Assembly (NCBI GenBank): GCA_031216445.1
Contig: CM062201.1
Location: 992,001 to 1,056,000, forward strand
Length of the DNA: 64,000 bases
Direction: 5' to 3'
Source: Lateolabrax maculatus
Lineage: Eukaryota > Chordata > Actinopteri > Acropomatiformes > Lateolabracidae
The notes beneath the pieces are model-generated. The model had not been told where the DNA came from. It was given only the letters and a program-made list of their open reading frames with translations, and searched no databases. This document shows, piece by piece, positions 21,798 through 34,878 of the stretch. Position 1 is the first letter of the stretch. The number at the start of each line of letters is the position of its first letter. The position numbers and the translations under genes are program-made.

Positions 21798-23153
21798 TAC
21801 TCACTGTAAAATCTAATTAGTTGACCTTACTTAAAAAAAGTATGCAAACTCGTTGCAAATTAAGCAAAGTAATCTTAAGAATAGTGAGTTAGAAAAGCTT
21901 GTTTATTTTAAGTGTGCAGTACCAAATCAAGTAGTACAACTAAAAAAAAAAAAAAAAAAGTTCATGTAACTTAATAGCCATGCTTAGTGTTAACTTAATT
22001 TTTTCATTTTGTGTGGACTGCTTGATACAAATTTAACCCCACTTAGAATTATGATACCTACTACTTACTACTCACTCATTTTTTTTCAGTTCATTTCAGT
22101 TCAGTTAAATTAAACAAACCAATTTCCTTGAATGGGTCCTTGTCCTTCTCCCATTTCTTATCTATTTTAGCTGTTATTACCTAATAAAGGGAAAAACACC
22201 ACAAACATATACTTTAAAAGAACACTCACTGGGTTTGTTCAGCTGCATTACAACATTTATTAAAAAAATAATTGCATCACTGACAGATCTAGGCTGAACA
22301 ATAAATGTTCGATATTGTTACTTTTGATTCCAATTCTCCAATATAAAATGTGTGTTTTATCACTCATGTAATAACCTTACAATAAACAATAAAATTACTG
22401 TTCTCTATCCTCTTGTCATATTTAATGTATTTTAAAGCTAGTTGTAAAATTGCTCATAGTGTGATCTATGTCTGTTAGGCTATTGTAATAACAATATGCA
22501 TTAAATCTATTATTCAGCCTCAAGTGTTCTGTTCCCAAGTATCACTTTCTTGTACATTCAAGTACAAAACAGCAGCTAAACAACAAACTTGTGGTTTGAT
22601 TTGACTGTAGAACATGACATGGACATGGCAAAAATAAAACCACATTTTTGTGAGCTAATTCTATGCATGTAACAGTCTCACAATATTAAACAGGTAAACA
22701 CCTGATAATTACAGGACTTCAGTGCATGCAAAATCATTGCATTTCTGATCAAAACTGAAAGTACAACAAATGCTTTTGTGTCCCAAAGCGAGCATCAGTC
22801 CAAGGTTTAAACCAACACAGAAAAACATCACTCCTTGGGTTTTGTATTTGTACTACATTATAACTACTATAATTAAAAGTTTTCCCAAAACACAAATGTA
22901 AACAGGTCAACCTTGCTAGGTTCCTTTCTGACAACATTATCTAACAACTCTTTGCAACACAAGGTGGCGCTATTTCCACCATTAGCATACTAGCATAACA
23001 TGGTACACTTTAATAGAATTTTTTTTTTTTTTGAGATCATAAACAAGCCAGCTCAGTTGCATGAAAGCATAAAACTTTCTCTGATAACAGGAGAACATTA
23101 ACTGCTGCATAATTTACAAAGTGCTATCTGACAGCTGATGGCTCTTTACTGGT

Positions 23154-25441
23154 CTAACCCAGTAGACTGTTCTTCAAAGTTAACAGTTTTGGTGGGAGGT
23201 TTTCTTTCCCAGTCCAAGCATCACAGTCTGAATGAAGTTGAGTGTATTTGCCATGCATTTTGGGTAATCCAAATGCAAAGCATATGTAAGCCCAAATAAC
23301 AGACAAACTGCCTGAGGCAAGTTTTTTTATATGATCCATGATGATACCTCCCTCCAGAATGATGGCAGTGGAGATGGGCTGGAGGTCTACTGAACTTGGA
23401 CCCTCATGAGGATTATCTTCACTGACAACTGTCAGCACACCGACAGTGCATTCTAGGGCCTCGTCTCTCGCTGTACCCTACAAAGACACACACACACATT
23501 CTTCAGCATGGCAATTTATGCTCTTCTAAACATTCATTTTTAATGTTGAAAGCATTTGCTAGGGAATATGGTTTTAAATATGTGTTCACACTGGATTGTT
23601 ACAATATAACCAACAAAATAAATGTGGTATGATTAAACTAAAGCTATGGTCCACAAGGTCCATATATTCTTAAACAGTGACACTGACTTTTCAGCCTGGA
23701 CTCCTGCTCCTTAGATTTACAATTAATTAATGTGTACAACGTTTATGTGGCAAATTTCATTTTTATTTACTGGCTGTTTAAATACCTCTCAGATTAGCTG
23801 TGGAGGAATTGCCATACAAAATACATCAATCACTGTACAAAATGTATATTGTATATTGTGCAGATAAAATTACATCTTCTATGTCAGCACAGATATAGTT
23901 CTATTTTAATGCAGACCAAACTTTTTCTTATGTGCAAGTACTTACAGAGCATGTCTTGAAGAATTCACTGGAGTCGTCACCAAGTAAAATAGGAATGCCT
24001 TTGAGGACAACAGAGCGAAGTACTGTCACGTCTGGTGTCTAATGATACACAGAGAGAGAAAAGACCAGTTAACAGAGTAATTTGCAAGGCACAAGCACAA
24101 GTCAGACAGGAAATAGAATAGGTTGGGCTGGATCATCTCATTTAGAACTTGATTGATGAACTATCACACAGATCAAAAGCAAAATTGACCTACTTACCAT
24201 CCAGCTCATGTGCTGCATCAGCTCACTGAGCTTCTGGCCAACAGTTCCCCTTCTTGTTTTGAAAAGTTCAATGAAACGTGGGGTATACTGGTCCAGAGCC
24301 TCAAAGAAGTCTCCCTCAAGATTCTTACTTGCGATTCTGTTGAACTCAGCAAACACCTGAAAAGTAGGGAGAGGGGTGGGTAGGGATGGAGAGATGGCAG
24401 AAGTGTTAACATTCCAACAAGTGTGTTTGGATTTCTAGCCACACACCTTGAATTTCTTTTTGATAGGCATTATTTTATTGGTTGAGAACAAAAATAGTTT
24501 ACCTGTCTGTGAAGAGTGCTGGCCATCGTTCAACAATGTTCTGTACAGCAGGTTCCTTTTCTACAATTTCTTGTCTGCGTAGTGGGAATGATTGGTCCAT
24601 CATTTGTGAGATGAGAGTGCCATTGGGTTGTTTCTTCTTCATTTCTTCCACGAGAACCTTTCTGGCATTTTCAAGGCTTGTTTCATCATGTCCTTCAGGT
24701 AAGTTAGGTAGGTAGTTTGCTTCACCTCTTTTTGGCCGTTTGATATTCTTGCTTGAGGATTCTCCTTCTGGGTTGCCTTTACTTCTTTTGCCTCCATTGA
24801 TTGCTACATCCTCACATCCAGCTTTTTGAAGCTTTGTGCGATAATTTAAGGCTGTTTTTCCAGCCATACCATCTGTGTGGTCCAGGCTCAGTGAGGCAGG
24901 GGTGTTTGCTAATTAGTGCTTTTGCAACACTGCTGAAGTCATCATCTTTAGGGTAAGCCTTGAAACTGTACATCGTCTCAGCAAGCTTTTCTAGTATGTC
25001 ATGCTTCATATCTCGTGGTAGAGTCATACGTGTTCCATCCTTCATAAAGGCAAGATCTGCCTGTCTGAGTCTATAGTCAACATCAACTGAGAAATTGGGT
25101 ATGTCAAAGAAATCTGGCCACTGTTGTCTTAGCGATGGTGATGCTCTTCCTGTCGACAGGATCTCAGTGTCTGCTGTGCTGCACTCAGTGTCTGATGTTG
25201 TGGTGGGTGATGACAATGCGGTTAAATGGAGAGTCACAAGAGGGATGATTTTGAGCGTAGCTCTTTCAGGTAAATCAGTTATTTCAGTCAAATTGCAGAG
25301 GGCATTATGGAAGTCTTGATCTTCATACTGCAGTTTAAAGTCATACTGCAGTGACAGTTTATCTACCAGTTGCACTTTTAATTCTTCAATAGACTGTGGT
25401 CTCTCATTTAAAGTCAACTTCCTGATATCATCTTCAGCGAT
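23154..25441 (-). pseudogene. SAMD3-like cargo gene, U3 copy
   Basis: Exon blocks at 25441-24503, 24356-24198, 24038-23946 and 23477-23154. PEGESS (Gly); Tyr and Lys at the two sites that vary in U4. One intron base after the second donor differs (private). Confidence 0.63.
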
Positions 25442-25920
25442 GATGAGTAGAGCAAGCTGAATGGAATGAAGAGAGGAGCGATATTTAGGGTGTAGATTTC
25501 CAAGTACCCAGTAGATGGCAGCTTGTGTTTCTTTCTGGAGGTTCCCAAGGGCTTAGCCACCTCAAAATCATCTATGTACAAGAAAAGAGCAATCCTGAAT
25601 TCTTCCTCTGTCAAGAGAGAATTGTCTTTAAACCGGTAACCATCCCTGTGAGATCTATATCCTTGTGACAAATTTGTCTCAGATGACATGGCCTTATCTA
25701 AAATTTCTCCATTGTTTAGTAATGTCTGCAGCATTTTTAGTATGGGGATATACACAACTGTCTGCCTGTCATTTTTTAGGACAAACTCAATAGGCGTCAC
25801 CACTGAGAATTCTTTTCAAATGTATGATGTTCGCTTGCTAGTGGTTGACAATGACCCCCTAGTAGAAGTGAATTTCAGGAATACATTATTCTCAGTAAAT
25901 ACTTTAGCTATCTCACTCAC
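25442..25920 (-). pseudogene. Truncated transposase core, U3 copy
   Basis: Same stops and shift; reads MVTP rather than MMTP, plus a silent-looking change at agatctatatcc (25652-25664). Confidence 0.63.
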
Positions 25921-26697
25921 TTAAGAGTCCTCAACATCTCCACAATGTTGATTTAGTATTTTTCCAACCGAGGTATGTAACAATGGCTGTGAAAGCACAT
26001 AAATTTGGTTGATCTGCTCTATAACTTCTTGCAGGGCATTTTCAGAGATGTTAAGAATCGATGACATTTTCAGAAAAACAGCAGCTACATTATGTTCCAA
26101 CTGACTCTCCAAGTCTCCCACATCTTCATTGAGCTCAGTAACCTCAAACTCAACCTGATCAGTTTCAGGGGCACTATCCTCAGGTTGAATATTTATATTA
26201 GGTGGAGGTACCTCAAGTACATTATGTGACACAATTTCAGGTTTGAATGCCATCTTATTGTGGTCTTGATGTTCTTTGCTTTTATGTGCATTAAAGGTTG
26301 AATAAACATTGCTCTGAAAGCTACAGCCTTGATATGGACAGGAAACCTTTTGCTTCAGCTTCAAATGTCTTCGTAAATGGGTAAAAAAGTCAGCTCCAGT
26401 GCAAGGCTCCACAAAGTCACACAGCTGACAATGGAAAGCAGTTTCACCCACGTTCCCCAGGTCCTTTTGAGTGTGCCATGTTGATAAGTGGACTTTGAGT
26501 GCATTGAAAGATTTAAATGTGCACAGGCACTCCTTATAAAGGCACGGTAGTGGTGATATTCGAGTGTGGCACCCGTGTTTTAAGCGGTAATGCTTAAGTA
26601 AGAAGCACCTCTTTTCAGCACAAAATGTGCAGTACTTACACAACCACTGCATAGGAAGTTTTTTGTCTTCTTGAAAAATCTGAAAAGAAAAGATCAT
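25921..26697 (-). CDS. C2H2 zinc-finger transposase N-terminus, U3 copy
   Basis: All four fingers unchanged. Only about 100 bases separate its 5' end from the deletion joint, so no promoter or first exon remains upstream. Confidence 0.66.
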   Translation of the reverse strand: MIFSFQIFQEDKKLPMQWLCKYCTFCAEKRCFLLKHYRLKHGCHTRISPLPCLYKECLCTFKSFNALKVHLSTWHTQKDLGNVGETAFHCQLCDFVEPCTGADFFTHLRRHLKLKQKVSCPYQGCSFQSNVYSTFNAHKSKEHQDHNKMAFKPEIVSHNVLEVPPPNINIQPEDSAPETDQVEFEVTELNEDVGDLESQLEHNVAAVFLKMSSILNISENALQEVIEQINQIYVLSQPLLHTSVGKILNQHCGDVEDS

Positions 26698-26800
26698 TTT
26701 AGCATCAAGCCCGGCAAAATAGAAACAAAAAACAAAAACACTAACATGCAGTATCAGACTTGAAATACCAGAGCAACAGAAAAAAACCTTCCTTGCAAAA

Positions 26801-27666
26801 TTGTCTCAGCTACAAACACAGGTCGGAAAAATGGTGACCACCAGACTGCTTGAAGGCGTCTCAACACCTCCCCACTTGTGCAATGGTCCTGACCATGCGC
26901 ACTACGTGTAGCAACCTGTACCAAAGATGTTGGGAGGACAATATGTCCATGTGCACTTCGCCATAGCCCATGTGATGGACCTTCTTCAGTGATTATACTT
27001 GCCCCCCTTTTTGCCCATACAGAATGTGCATATGGACTTGCCTGATGTTGTGCTGCTATTATATAGCAGCACATATATATAGCTCATATATATATATATA
27101 TATCATATATATATAAGTTTGTCAGTGGTTCACAATCTCCAGCTACTAGCAGTGGTCCTATACAGGTGGGTGTAGCTATGCGTTTTGCGGCTTCATCTGC
27201 TAAGTTGTTGCCTTTAGCTATCAGGGAATTCGTTTTTTGATGAGCTACGCATTTAATGATGGCTAACACTTTTGGATGGTGTATGGCTTCTAGTAAAGCT
27301 GAGATGGCAGAAATGACGACATGTGTCTCACCGTTTGTGGTTTGGGAGCTTTCGATACTGCCTCAATTTGTGAGGGCACTATAGCTCATTTAGTGCCACA
27401 GAGTTGTCTACCTAAGTATTCAACCTGTGTCTGGCAAAACTGTAATTTATTTTTACTCACCTTGTGAGCCCCCTTTTCTAAAGCCATCAGGGCTGAGACT
27501 GAGTCTTGTGCACATTGAGCTTTGGAGGTGCTACATATCAAGAGATCATCTACATATTGTAGTACTGTACTGGACACGTCTAGGTGTTGCAGGTCATTAG
27601 CCAATACTCGACTGAATATTGAGGGACTTTCAACATAGCTCTGCGGGAGACGTGTGTACGTATACT
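26801..27666 (-). pseudogene. pol: ERV integrase scrap, RNase H and RT end, U3
   Basis: The integrase N-terminal frame (27074-26754) runs through the deletion joint into transposon sequence, giving a novel tail. It has Val in FRPVF. RNase H (about 27269-27116) and the YVDD frame (27604-27386) follow. No LTR, L2 or RT start. Confidence 0.7.
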
Positions 27667-29018
27667 CACTGTAAAATCTAATTAGTTGACCTTACTTAAA
27701 AAAAGTATGCAAACTCGTTGCAAATTAAGCAAAGTAATCTTAAGAATAGTGAGTTAGAAAAGCTTGTTTATTTTAAGTGTGCAGTACCAAATCAAGTAGT
27801 ACAACTAAAAAAAAAAAAAAAAAAGTTCATGTAACTTAATAGCCATGCTTAGTGTTAACTTAATTTTTTCATTTTGTGTGGACTGCTTGATACAAATTTA
27901 ACCCCACTTAGAATTATGATACCTACTACTTACTACTCACTCATTTTTTTTCAGTTCATTTCAGTTCAGTTAAATTAAACAAACCAATTTCCTTGAATGG
28001 GTCCTTGTCCTTCTCCCATTTCTTATCTATTTTAGCTGTTATTACCTAATAAAGGGAAAAACACCACAAACATATACTTTAAAAGAACACTCACTGGGTT
28101 TGTTCAGCTGCATTACAACATTTATTAAAAAAATAATTGCATCACTGACAGATCTAGGCTGAACAATAAATGTTCGATATTGTTACTTTTGATTCCAATT
28201 CTCCAATATAAAATGTGTGTTTTATCACTCATGTAATAACCTTACAATAAACAATAAAATTACTGTTCTCTATCCTCTTGTCATATTTAATGTATTTTAA
28301 AGCTAGTTGTAAAATTGCTCATAGTGTGATCTATGTCTGTTAGGCTATTGTAATAACAATATGCATTAAATCTATTATTCAGCCTCAAGTGTTCTGTTCC
28401 CAAGTATCACTTTCTTGTACATTCAAGTACAAAACAGCAGCTAAACAACAAACTTGTGGTTTGATTTGACTGTAGAACATGACATGGACATGGCAAAAAT
28501 AAAACCACATTTTTGTGAGCTAATTCTATGCATGTAACAGTCTCACAATATTAAACAGGTAAACACCTGATAATTACAGGACTTCAGTGCATGCAAAATC
28601 ATTGCATTTCTGATCAAAACTGAAAGTACAACAAATGCTTTTGTGTCCCAAAGCGAGCATCAGTCCAAGGTTTAAACCAACACAGAAAAACATCACTCCT
28701 TGGGTTTTGTATTTGTACTACATTATAACTACTATAATTAAAAGTTTTCCCAAAACACAAATGTAAACAGGTCAACCTTGCTAGGTTCCTTTCTGACAAC
28801 ATTATCTAACAACTCTTTGCAACACAAGGTGGCGCTATTTCCACCATTAGCATACTAGCATAACATGGTACACTTTAATAGAATTTTTTTTTTTTTTGAG
28901 ATCATAAACAAGCCAGCTCAGTTGCATGAAAGCATAAAACTTTCTCTGATAACAGGAGAACATTAACTGCTGCATAATTTACAAAGTGCTATCTGACAGC
29001 TGATGGCTCTTTACTGGT

Positions 29019-31306
29019 CTAACCCAGTAGACTGTTCTTCAAAGTTAACAGTTTTGGTGGGAGGTTTTCTTTCCCAGTCCAAGCATCACAGTCTGAATGA
29101 AGTTGAGTGTATTTGCCATGCATTTTGGGTAATCCAAATGCAAAGCATATGTAAGCCCAAATAACAGACAAACTGCCTGAGGCAAGTTTTTTTATATGAT
29201 CCATGATGATACCTCCCTCCAGAATGATGGCAGTGGAGATGGGCTGGAGGTCTACTGAACTTGGACCCTCATGAGGATTATCTTCACTGACAACTGTCAG
29301 CACACCGACAGTGCATTCTAGGGCCTCGTCTCTCGCTGTACCCTACAAAGACACACACACACATTCTTCAGCATGGCAATTTATGCTCTTCTAAACATTC
29401 ATTTTTAATGTTGAAAGCATTTGCTAGGGAATATGGTTTTAAATATGTGTTCACACTGGATTGTTACAATATAACCAACAAAATAAATGTGGTATGATTA
29501 AACTAAAGCTATGGTCCACAAGGTCCATATATTCTTAAACAGTGACACTGACTTTTCAGCCTGGACTCCTGCTCCTTAGATTTACAATTAATTAATGTGT
29601 ACAACGTTTATGTGGCAAATTTCATTTTTATTTACTGGCTGTTTAAATACCTCTCAGATTAGCTGTGGAGGAATTGCCATACAAAATACATCAATCACTG
29701 TACAAAATGTATATTGTATATTGTGCAGATAAAATTACATCTTCTATGTCAGCACAGATATAGTTCTATTTTAATGCAGACCAAACTTTTTCTTATGTGC
29801 AAGTACTTACAGAGCATGTCTTGAAGAATTCACTGGAGTCGTCACCAAGTAAAATAGGAATGCCTTTGAGGACAACAGAGCGAAGTACTGTCACGTCTGG
29901 TGTCTAATGATACACAGAGAGAGAAAAGACCAGTTAACAGAGTAATTTGCAAGGCACAAGCACAAGTCAGACAGGAAATAGAATAGGTTGGGCTGGATCA
30001 TCTCATTTAGAACTTGATTGATGAACTATCACACAGATCAAAAGCAAAATTAACCTACTTACCATCCAGCTCATGTGCTGCATCAGCTCACTGAGCTTCT
30101 GGCCAACAGTTCCCCTTCTTGTTTTGAAAAGTTCAATGAAACGTGGGGTATACTGGTCCAGAGCCTCAAAGAAGTCTCCCTCAAGATTCTTACTTGCGAT
30201 TCTGTTGAACTCAGCAAACACCTGAAAAGTAGAGAGAGGGGTGGGTAGGGATGGAGAGATGGCAGAAGTGTTAACATTCCAACAAGTGTGTTTGGATTTC
30301 TAGCCACACACCTTGAATTTCTTTTTGATAGGCATTATTTTATTGGTTGAGAACAAAAATAGTTTACCTGTCTGTGAAGAGTGCTGGCCATCGTTCAACA
30401 ATGTTCTGTACAGCAGGTTCCTTTTCTACAATTTCTTGTCTGCGTAGTGGGAATGATTGGTCCATCATTTGTGAGATGAGAGTGCCATTGGGTTGTTTCT
30501 TCTTCATTTCTTCCACGAGAACCTTTCTGGCATTTTCAAGGCTTGTTTCATCATGTCCTTCAGGTAAGTTAGGTAGGTAGTTTGCTTCACCTCTTTTTGG
30601 CCGTTTGATATTCTTGCTTGAGGATTCTCCTTCTGGGTTGCCTTTACTTCTTTTGCCTCCATTGATTGCTACATCCTCACATCCAGCTTTTTGAAGCTTT
30701 GTGCGATAATTTAAGGCTGTTTTTCCAGCCATACCATCTGTGTGGTCCAGGCTCAGTGAGGCAGGGGTGTTTGCTAATTAGTGCTTTTGCAACACTGCTG
30801 AAGTCATCATCTTTAGGGTAAGCCTCGAAACTGTACATCGTCTCAGCAAGCTTTTCTAGTATGTCATGCTTCATATCTCGTGGTAGAGTCATACGTGTTC
30901 CATCCTTCATAAAGGCAAGATCTGCCTGTCTGAGTCTATAGTCAACATCAACTGAGAAATTGGGTATGTCAAAGAAATCTGGCCACTGTTGTCTTAGCGA
31001 TGGTGATGCTCTTCCTGTCGACAGGATCTCAGTGTCTGCTGTGCTGCACTCAGTGTCTGATGTTGTGGTGGGTGATGACAATGCGGTTAAATGGAGAGTC
31101 ACAAGAGGGATGATTTTGAGCGTAGCTCTTTCAGGTAAATCAGTTATTTCAGTCAAATTGCAGAGGGCATTATGGAAGTCTTGATCTTCATACTGCAGTT
31201 TAAAGTCACACTGCAGTGACAGTTTATCTACCAGTTGCACTTTTAATTCTTCAATAGACTGTGGTCTCTCATTTAAAGTCAACTTCCTGATATCATCTTC
31301 AGCGAT
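29019..31306 (-). pseudogene. SAMD3-like cargo gene, U4 copy
   Basis: Cys in LSLQCDF and Glu in YSFEAYP mark this copy. Exon blocks at 31306-30368, 30221-30063, 29903-29811 and 29342-29019. Confidence 0.63.
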
Positions 31307-31785
31307 GATGAGTAGAGCAAGCTGAATGGAATGAAGAGAGGAGCGATATTTAGGGTGTAGATTTCCAAGTACCCAGTAGATGGCAGCTTGTGTTTCTTTC
31401 TGGAGGTTCCCAAGGGCTTAGCCACCTCAAAATCATCTATGTACAAGAAAAGAGCAATCCTGAATTCTTCCTCTGTCAAGAGAGAATTGTCTTTAAACCG
31501 GTAACCATCCCTGTGAGATCTGTATCCTTGTGACAAATTTGTCTCAGATGACATGGCCTTATCTAAAATTTCTCCATTGTTTAGTAATGTCTGCAGCATT
31601 TTTAGTATGGGGATATACACAACTGTCTGCCTGTCATTTTTTAGGACAAACTCAATAGGCGTCACCACTGAGAATACTTTTCAAATGTATGATGTTCGCT
31701 TGCTAGTGGTTGACAATGACCCCCTAGTAGAAGTGAATTTCAGGAATACATTATTCTCAGTAAATACTTTAGCTATCTCACTCAC
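31307..31785 (-). pseudogene. Truncated transposase core, U4 copy
   Basis: Same disablements; gaatactttt near 31672 changes one residue just after the TGA (Glu to Val). Confidence 0.63.
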
Positions 31786-32562
31786 TTAAGAGTCCTCAAC
31801 ATCTCCACAATGTTGATTTAGTATTTTTCCAACCGAGGTATGTAACAATGGCTGTGAAAGCACATAAATTTGGTTGATCTGCTCTATAACTTCTTGCAGG
31901 GCATTTTCAGAGATGTTAAGAATCGATGACATTTTCAGAAAAACAGCAGCTACATTATGTTCCAACTGACTCTCCAAGTCTCCCACATCTTCATTGAGCT
32001 CAGTAACCTCAAACTCAACCTGATCAGTTTCAGGGGCACTATCCTCAGGTTGAATATTTATATTAGGTGGAGGTACCTCAAGTACATTATGTGACACAAT
32101 TTCAGGTTTGAATGCCATCTTATTGTGGTCTTGATGTTCTTTGCTTTTATGTGCATTAAAGGTTGAATAAACATTGCTCTGAAAGCTACAGCCTTGATAT
32201 GGACAGGAAACCTTTTGCTTCAGCTTCAAATGTCTTCGTAAATGGGTAAAAAAGTCAGCTCCAGTGCAAGGCTCCACAAAGTCACACAGCTGACAATGGA
32301 AAGCAGTTTCACCCACGTTCCCCAGGTCCTTTTGAGTGTGCCATGTTGATAAGTGGACTTTGAGTGCATTGAAAGATTTAAATGTGCACAGGCACTCCTT
32401 ATAAAGGCACGGTAGTGGTGATATTCGAGTGTGGCACCCGTGTTTTAAGCGGTAATGCTTAAGTAAGAAGCACCTCTTTTCAGCACAAAATGTGCAGTAC
32501 TTACACAACCACTGCATAGGAAGTTTTTTGTCTTCTTGAAAAATCTGAAAAGAAAAGATCAT
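31786..32562 (-). CDS. C2H2 zinc-finger transposase N-terminus, U4 copy
   Basis: Translation unchanged from U1; upstream promoter region deleted. Confidence 0.66.
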   Translation of the reverse strand: MIFSFQIFQEDKKLPMQWLCKYCTFCAEKRCFLLKHYRLKHGCHTRISPLPCLYKECLCTFKSFNALKVHLSTWHTQKDLGNVGETAFHCQLCDFVEPCTGADFFTHLRRHLKLKQKVSCPYQGCSFQSNVYSTFNAHKSKEHQDHNKMAFKPEIVSHNVLEVPPPNINIQPEDSAPETDQVEFEVTELNEDVGDLESQLEHNVAAVFLKMSSILNISENALQEVIEQINQIYVLSQPLLHTSVGKILNQHCGDVEDS

Positions 32563-32665
32563 TTTAGCATCAAGCCCGGCAAAATAGAAACAAAAAACAA
32601 AAACACTAACATGCAGTATCAGACTTGAAATACCAGAGCAACAGAAAAAAACCTTCCTTGCAAAA

Positions 32666-33539
32666 TTGTCTCAGCTACAAACGCAGGTCGGAAAAATGGT
32701 GACCACCAGACTGCTTGAAGGCGTCTCAACACCTCCCCACTTGTGCAATGGTCCTGACCATGCGCACTACGTGTAGCAACCTGTACCAAAGATGTTGGGA
32801 GGACAATATGTCCATGTGCACTTCGCCATAGCCCATGTGATGGACCTTCTTCAGTGATTATACTTGCCCCCCTTTTTGCCCATACAGAATGTGCATATGG
32901 ACTTGCCTGATGTTGTGCTGCTATTATATAGCAGCACATATATATAGCTCATATATATATATATATATATATATATCATATATATATAAGTTTGTCAGTG
33001 GTTCACAATCTCCAGCTACTAGCAGTGGTCCTATACAGGTGGGTGTAGCTATGCGTTTTGCGGCTTCATCTGCTAAGTTGTTGCCTTTAGCTATCAGGGA
33101 ATTCGTTTTTTGATGAGCTACGCATTTAATGATGGCTAACACTTTTGGATGGTGTATGGCTTCTAGTAAAGCTGAGATGGCAGAAATGACGACATGTGTC
33201 TCACCGTTTGTGGTTTGGGAGCTTTCGATACTGCCTCAATTTGTGAGGGCACTATAGCTCATTTAGTGCCACAGAGTTGTCTACCTAAGTATTCAACCTG
33301 TGTCTGGCAAAACTGTAATTTATTTTTACTCACCTTGTGAGCCCCCTTTTCTAAAGCCATCAGGGCTGAGACTGAGTCTTGTGCACATTGAGCTTTGGAG
33401 GTGCTACATATCAAGAGATCATCTACATATTGTAGTACTGTACTGGACACGTCTAGGTGTTGCAGGTCATTAGCCAATACTCGACTGAATATTGAGGGAC
33501 TTTCAACATAGCTCTGCGGGAGACGTGTGTACGTATACT
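32666..33539 (-). pseudogene. pol: ERV integrase scrap, RNase H and RT end, U4
   Basis: Ala in FRPAF. The longest AT tract of the array lies near 32950-32990, so the RNase H frame (33142-32924) reads through it. YVDD frame 33477-33259. Confidence 0.7.
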
Positions 33540-34878
33540 CACTGTAAAATCTAATTAGTTGACCTTACTTAAAAAAAGTATGCAAACTCGTTGCAAATTA
33601 AGCAAAGTAATCTTAAGAATAGTGAGTTAGAAAAGCTTGTTTATTTTAAGTGTGCAGTACCAAATCAAGTAGTACAACTAAAAAAAAAAAAAAAAAGTTC
33701 ATGTAACTTAATAGCCATGCTTAGTGTTAACTTAATTTTTTCATTTTGTGTGGACTGCTTGATACAAATTTAACCCCACTTAGAATTATGATACCTACTA
33801 CTTACTACTCACTCATTTTTTTTCAGTTCATTTCAGTTCAGTTAAATTAAACAAACCAATTTCCTTGAATGGGTCCTTGTCCTTCTCCCATTTCTTATCT
33901 ATTTTAGCTGTTATTACCTAATAAAGGGAAAAACACCACAAACATATACTTTAAAAGAACACTCACTGGGTTTGTTCAGCTGCATTACAACATTTATTAA
34001 AAAAATAATTGCATCACTGACAGATCTAGACTGAACAATAAATGTTCGATATTGTTACTTTTGATTCCAATTCTCCAATATAAAATGTGTGTTTTATCAC
34101 TCATGTAATAACCTTACAATAAACAATAAAATTACTGTTCTCTATCCTCTTGTCATATTTAATGTATTTTAAAGCTAGTTGTAAAATTGCTCATAGTGTG
34201 ATCTATGTCTGTTAGGCTATTGTAATAACAATATGCATTAAATCTATTATTCAGCCTCAAGTGTTCTGTTCCCAAGTATCACTTTCTTGTACATTCAAGT
34301 ACAAAACAGCAGCTAAACAACAAACTTGTGGTTTGATTTGACTGTAGAACATGACATGGACATGGCAAAAATAAAACCACATTTTTGTGAGCTAATTCTA
34401 TGCATGTAACAGTCTCACAATATTAAACAGGTAAACACCTGATAATTACAGGACTTCAGTGCATGCAAAATCATTGCATTTCTGATCAAAACTGAAAGTA
34501 CAACAAATGCTTTTGTGTCCCAAAGCGAGCATCAGTCCAAGGTTTAAACCAACACAGAAAAACATCACTCCTTGGGTTTTGTATTTGTACTACATTATAG
34601 TAAGTTTTCCCAAAACACAAATGTAAACAGGTCAACCTTGCTAGGTTCCTTTCTGACAACATTATCTAACAACTCTTTGCAACACAAGGTGGCGCTATTT
34701 CCACCATTAGCATACTAGCATAACATGGTACACTTTAATAGAATTTTTTTTTTTTTTGAGATCATAAACAAGCCAGCTCAGTTGCATGAAAGCATAAAAC
34801 TTTCTCTGATAACAGGAGAACATTAACTGCTGCATAATTTACAAAGTGCTATCTGACAGCTGATGGCTCTTTACTGGT

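Larger units (their letters stand above)
11343..22683. repeat. Tandem unit U2, long form (11,341 bp)
   Basis: Every open frame of U1 recurs here at a constant offset with the same translation. The only difference I found is one fewer T in the homopolymer near 11680 (14 instead of 15). Confidence 0.95.
21802..26800 (-). mobile_element. CACTG transposon copy, right part deleted
   Basis: Intact left end after TACT. The element stops at the ccttgcaaaa joint (26791-26800), where integrase sequence follows. The right end, putative promoter and inverted-repeat element are gone. Confidence 0.75.
22684..28548. repeat. Tandem unit U3, short form (5,865 bp)
   Basis: Same start as U1, but sequence equivalent to U1 4121-9609 is missing; the joint is at about 26800. 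Diagnostic bases: Val in the integrase scrap (FRPVF), 18-A run near 27806, taggctg near 28156. It pairs with U5 at these sites. Confidence 0.93.
27667..32665 (-). mobile_element. CACTG transposon copy, right part deleted
   Basis: The left end begins CACTGTAAA at 27667 after TACT. It is truncated at the same joint sequence as the U3 copy. Confidence 0.75.
28549..34420. repeat. Tandem unit U4, short form (5,872 bp)
   Basis: Same internal deletion as U3, with its joint at about 32665. Distinct markers: Cys for Tyr and Glu for Lys in the cargo protein, gaatactttt instead of gaattctttt near 31672, 17-A run, tagactg near 34026. It pairs with U6. Confidence 0.93.
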
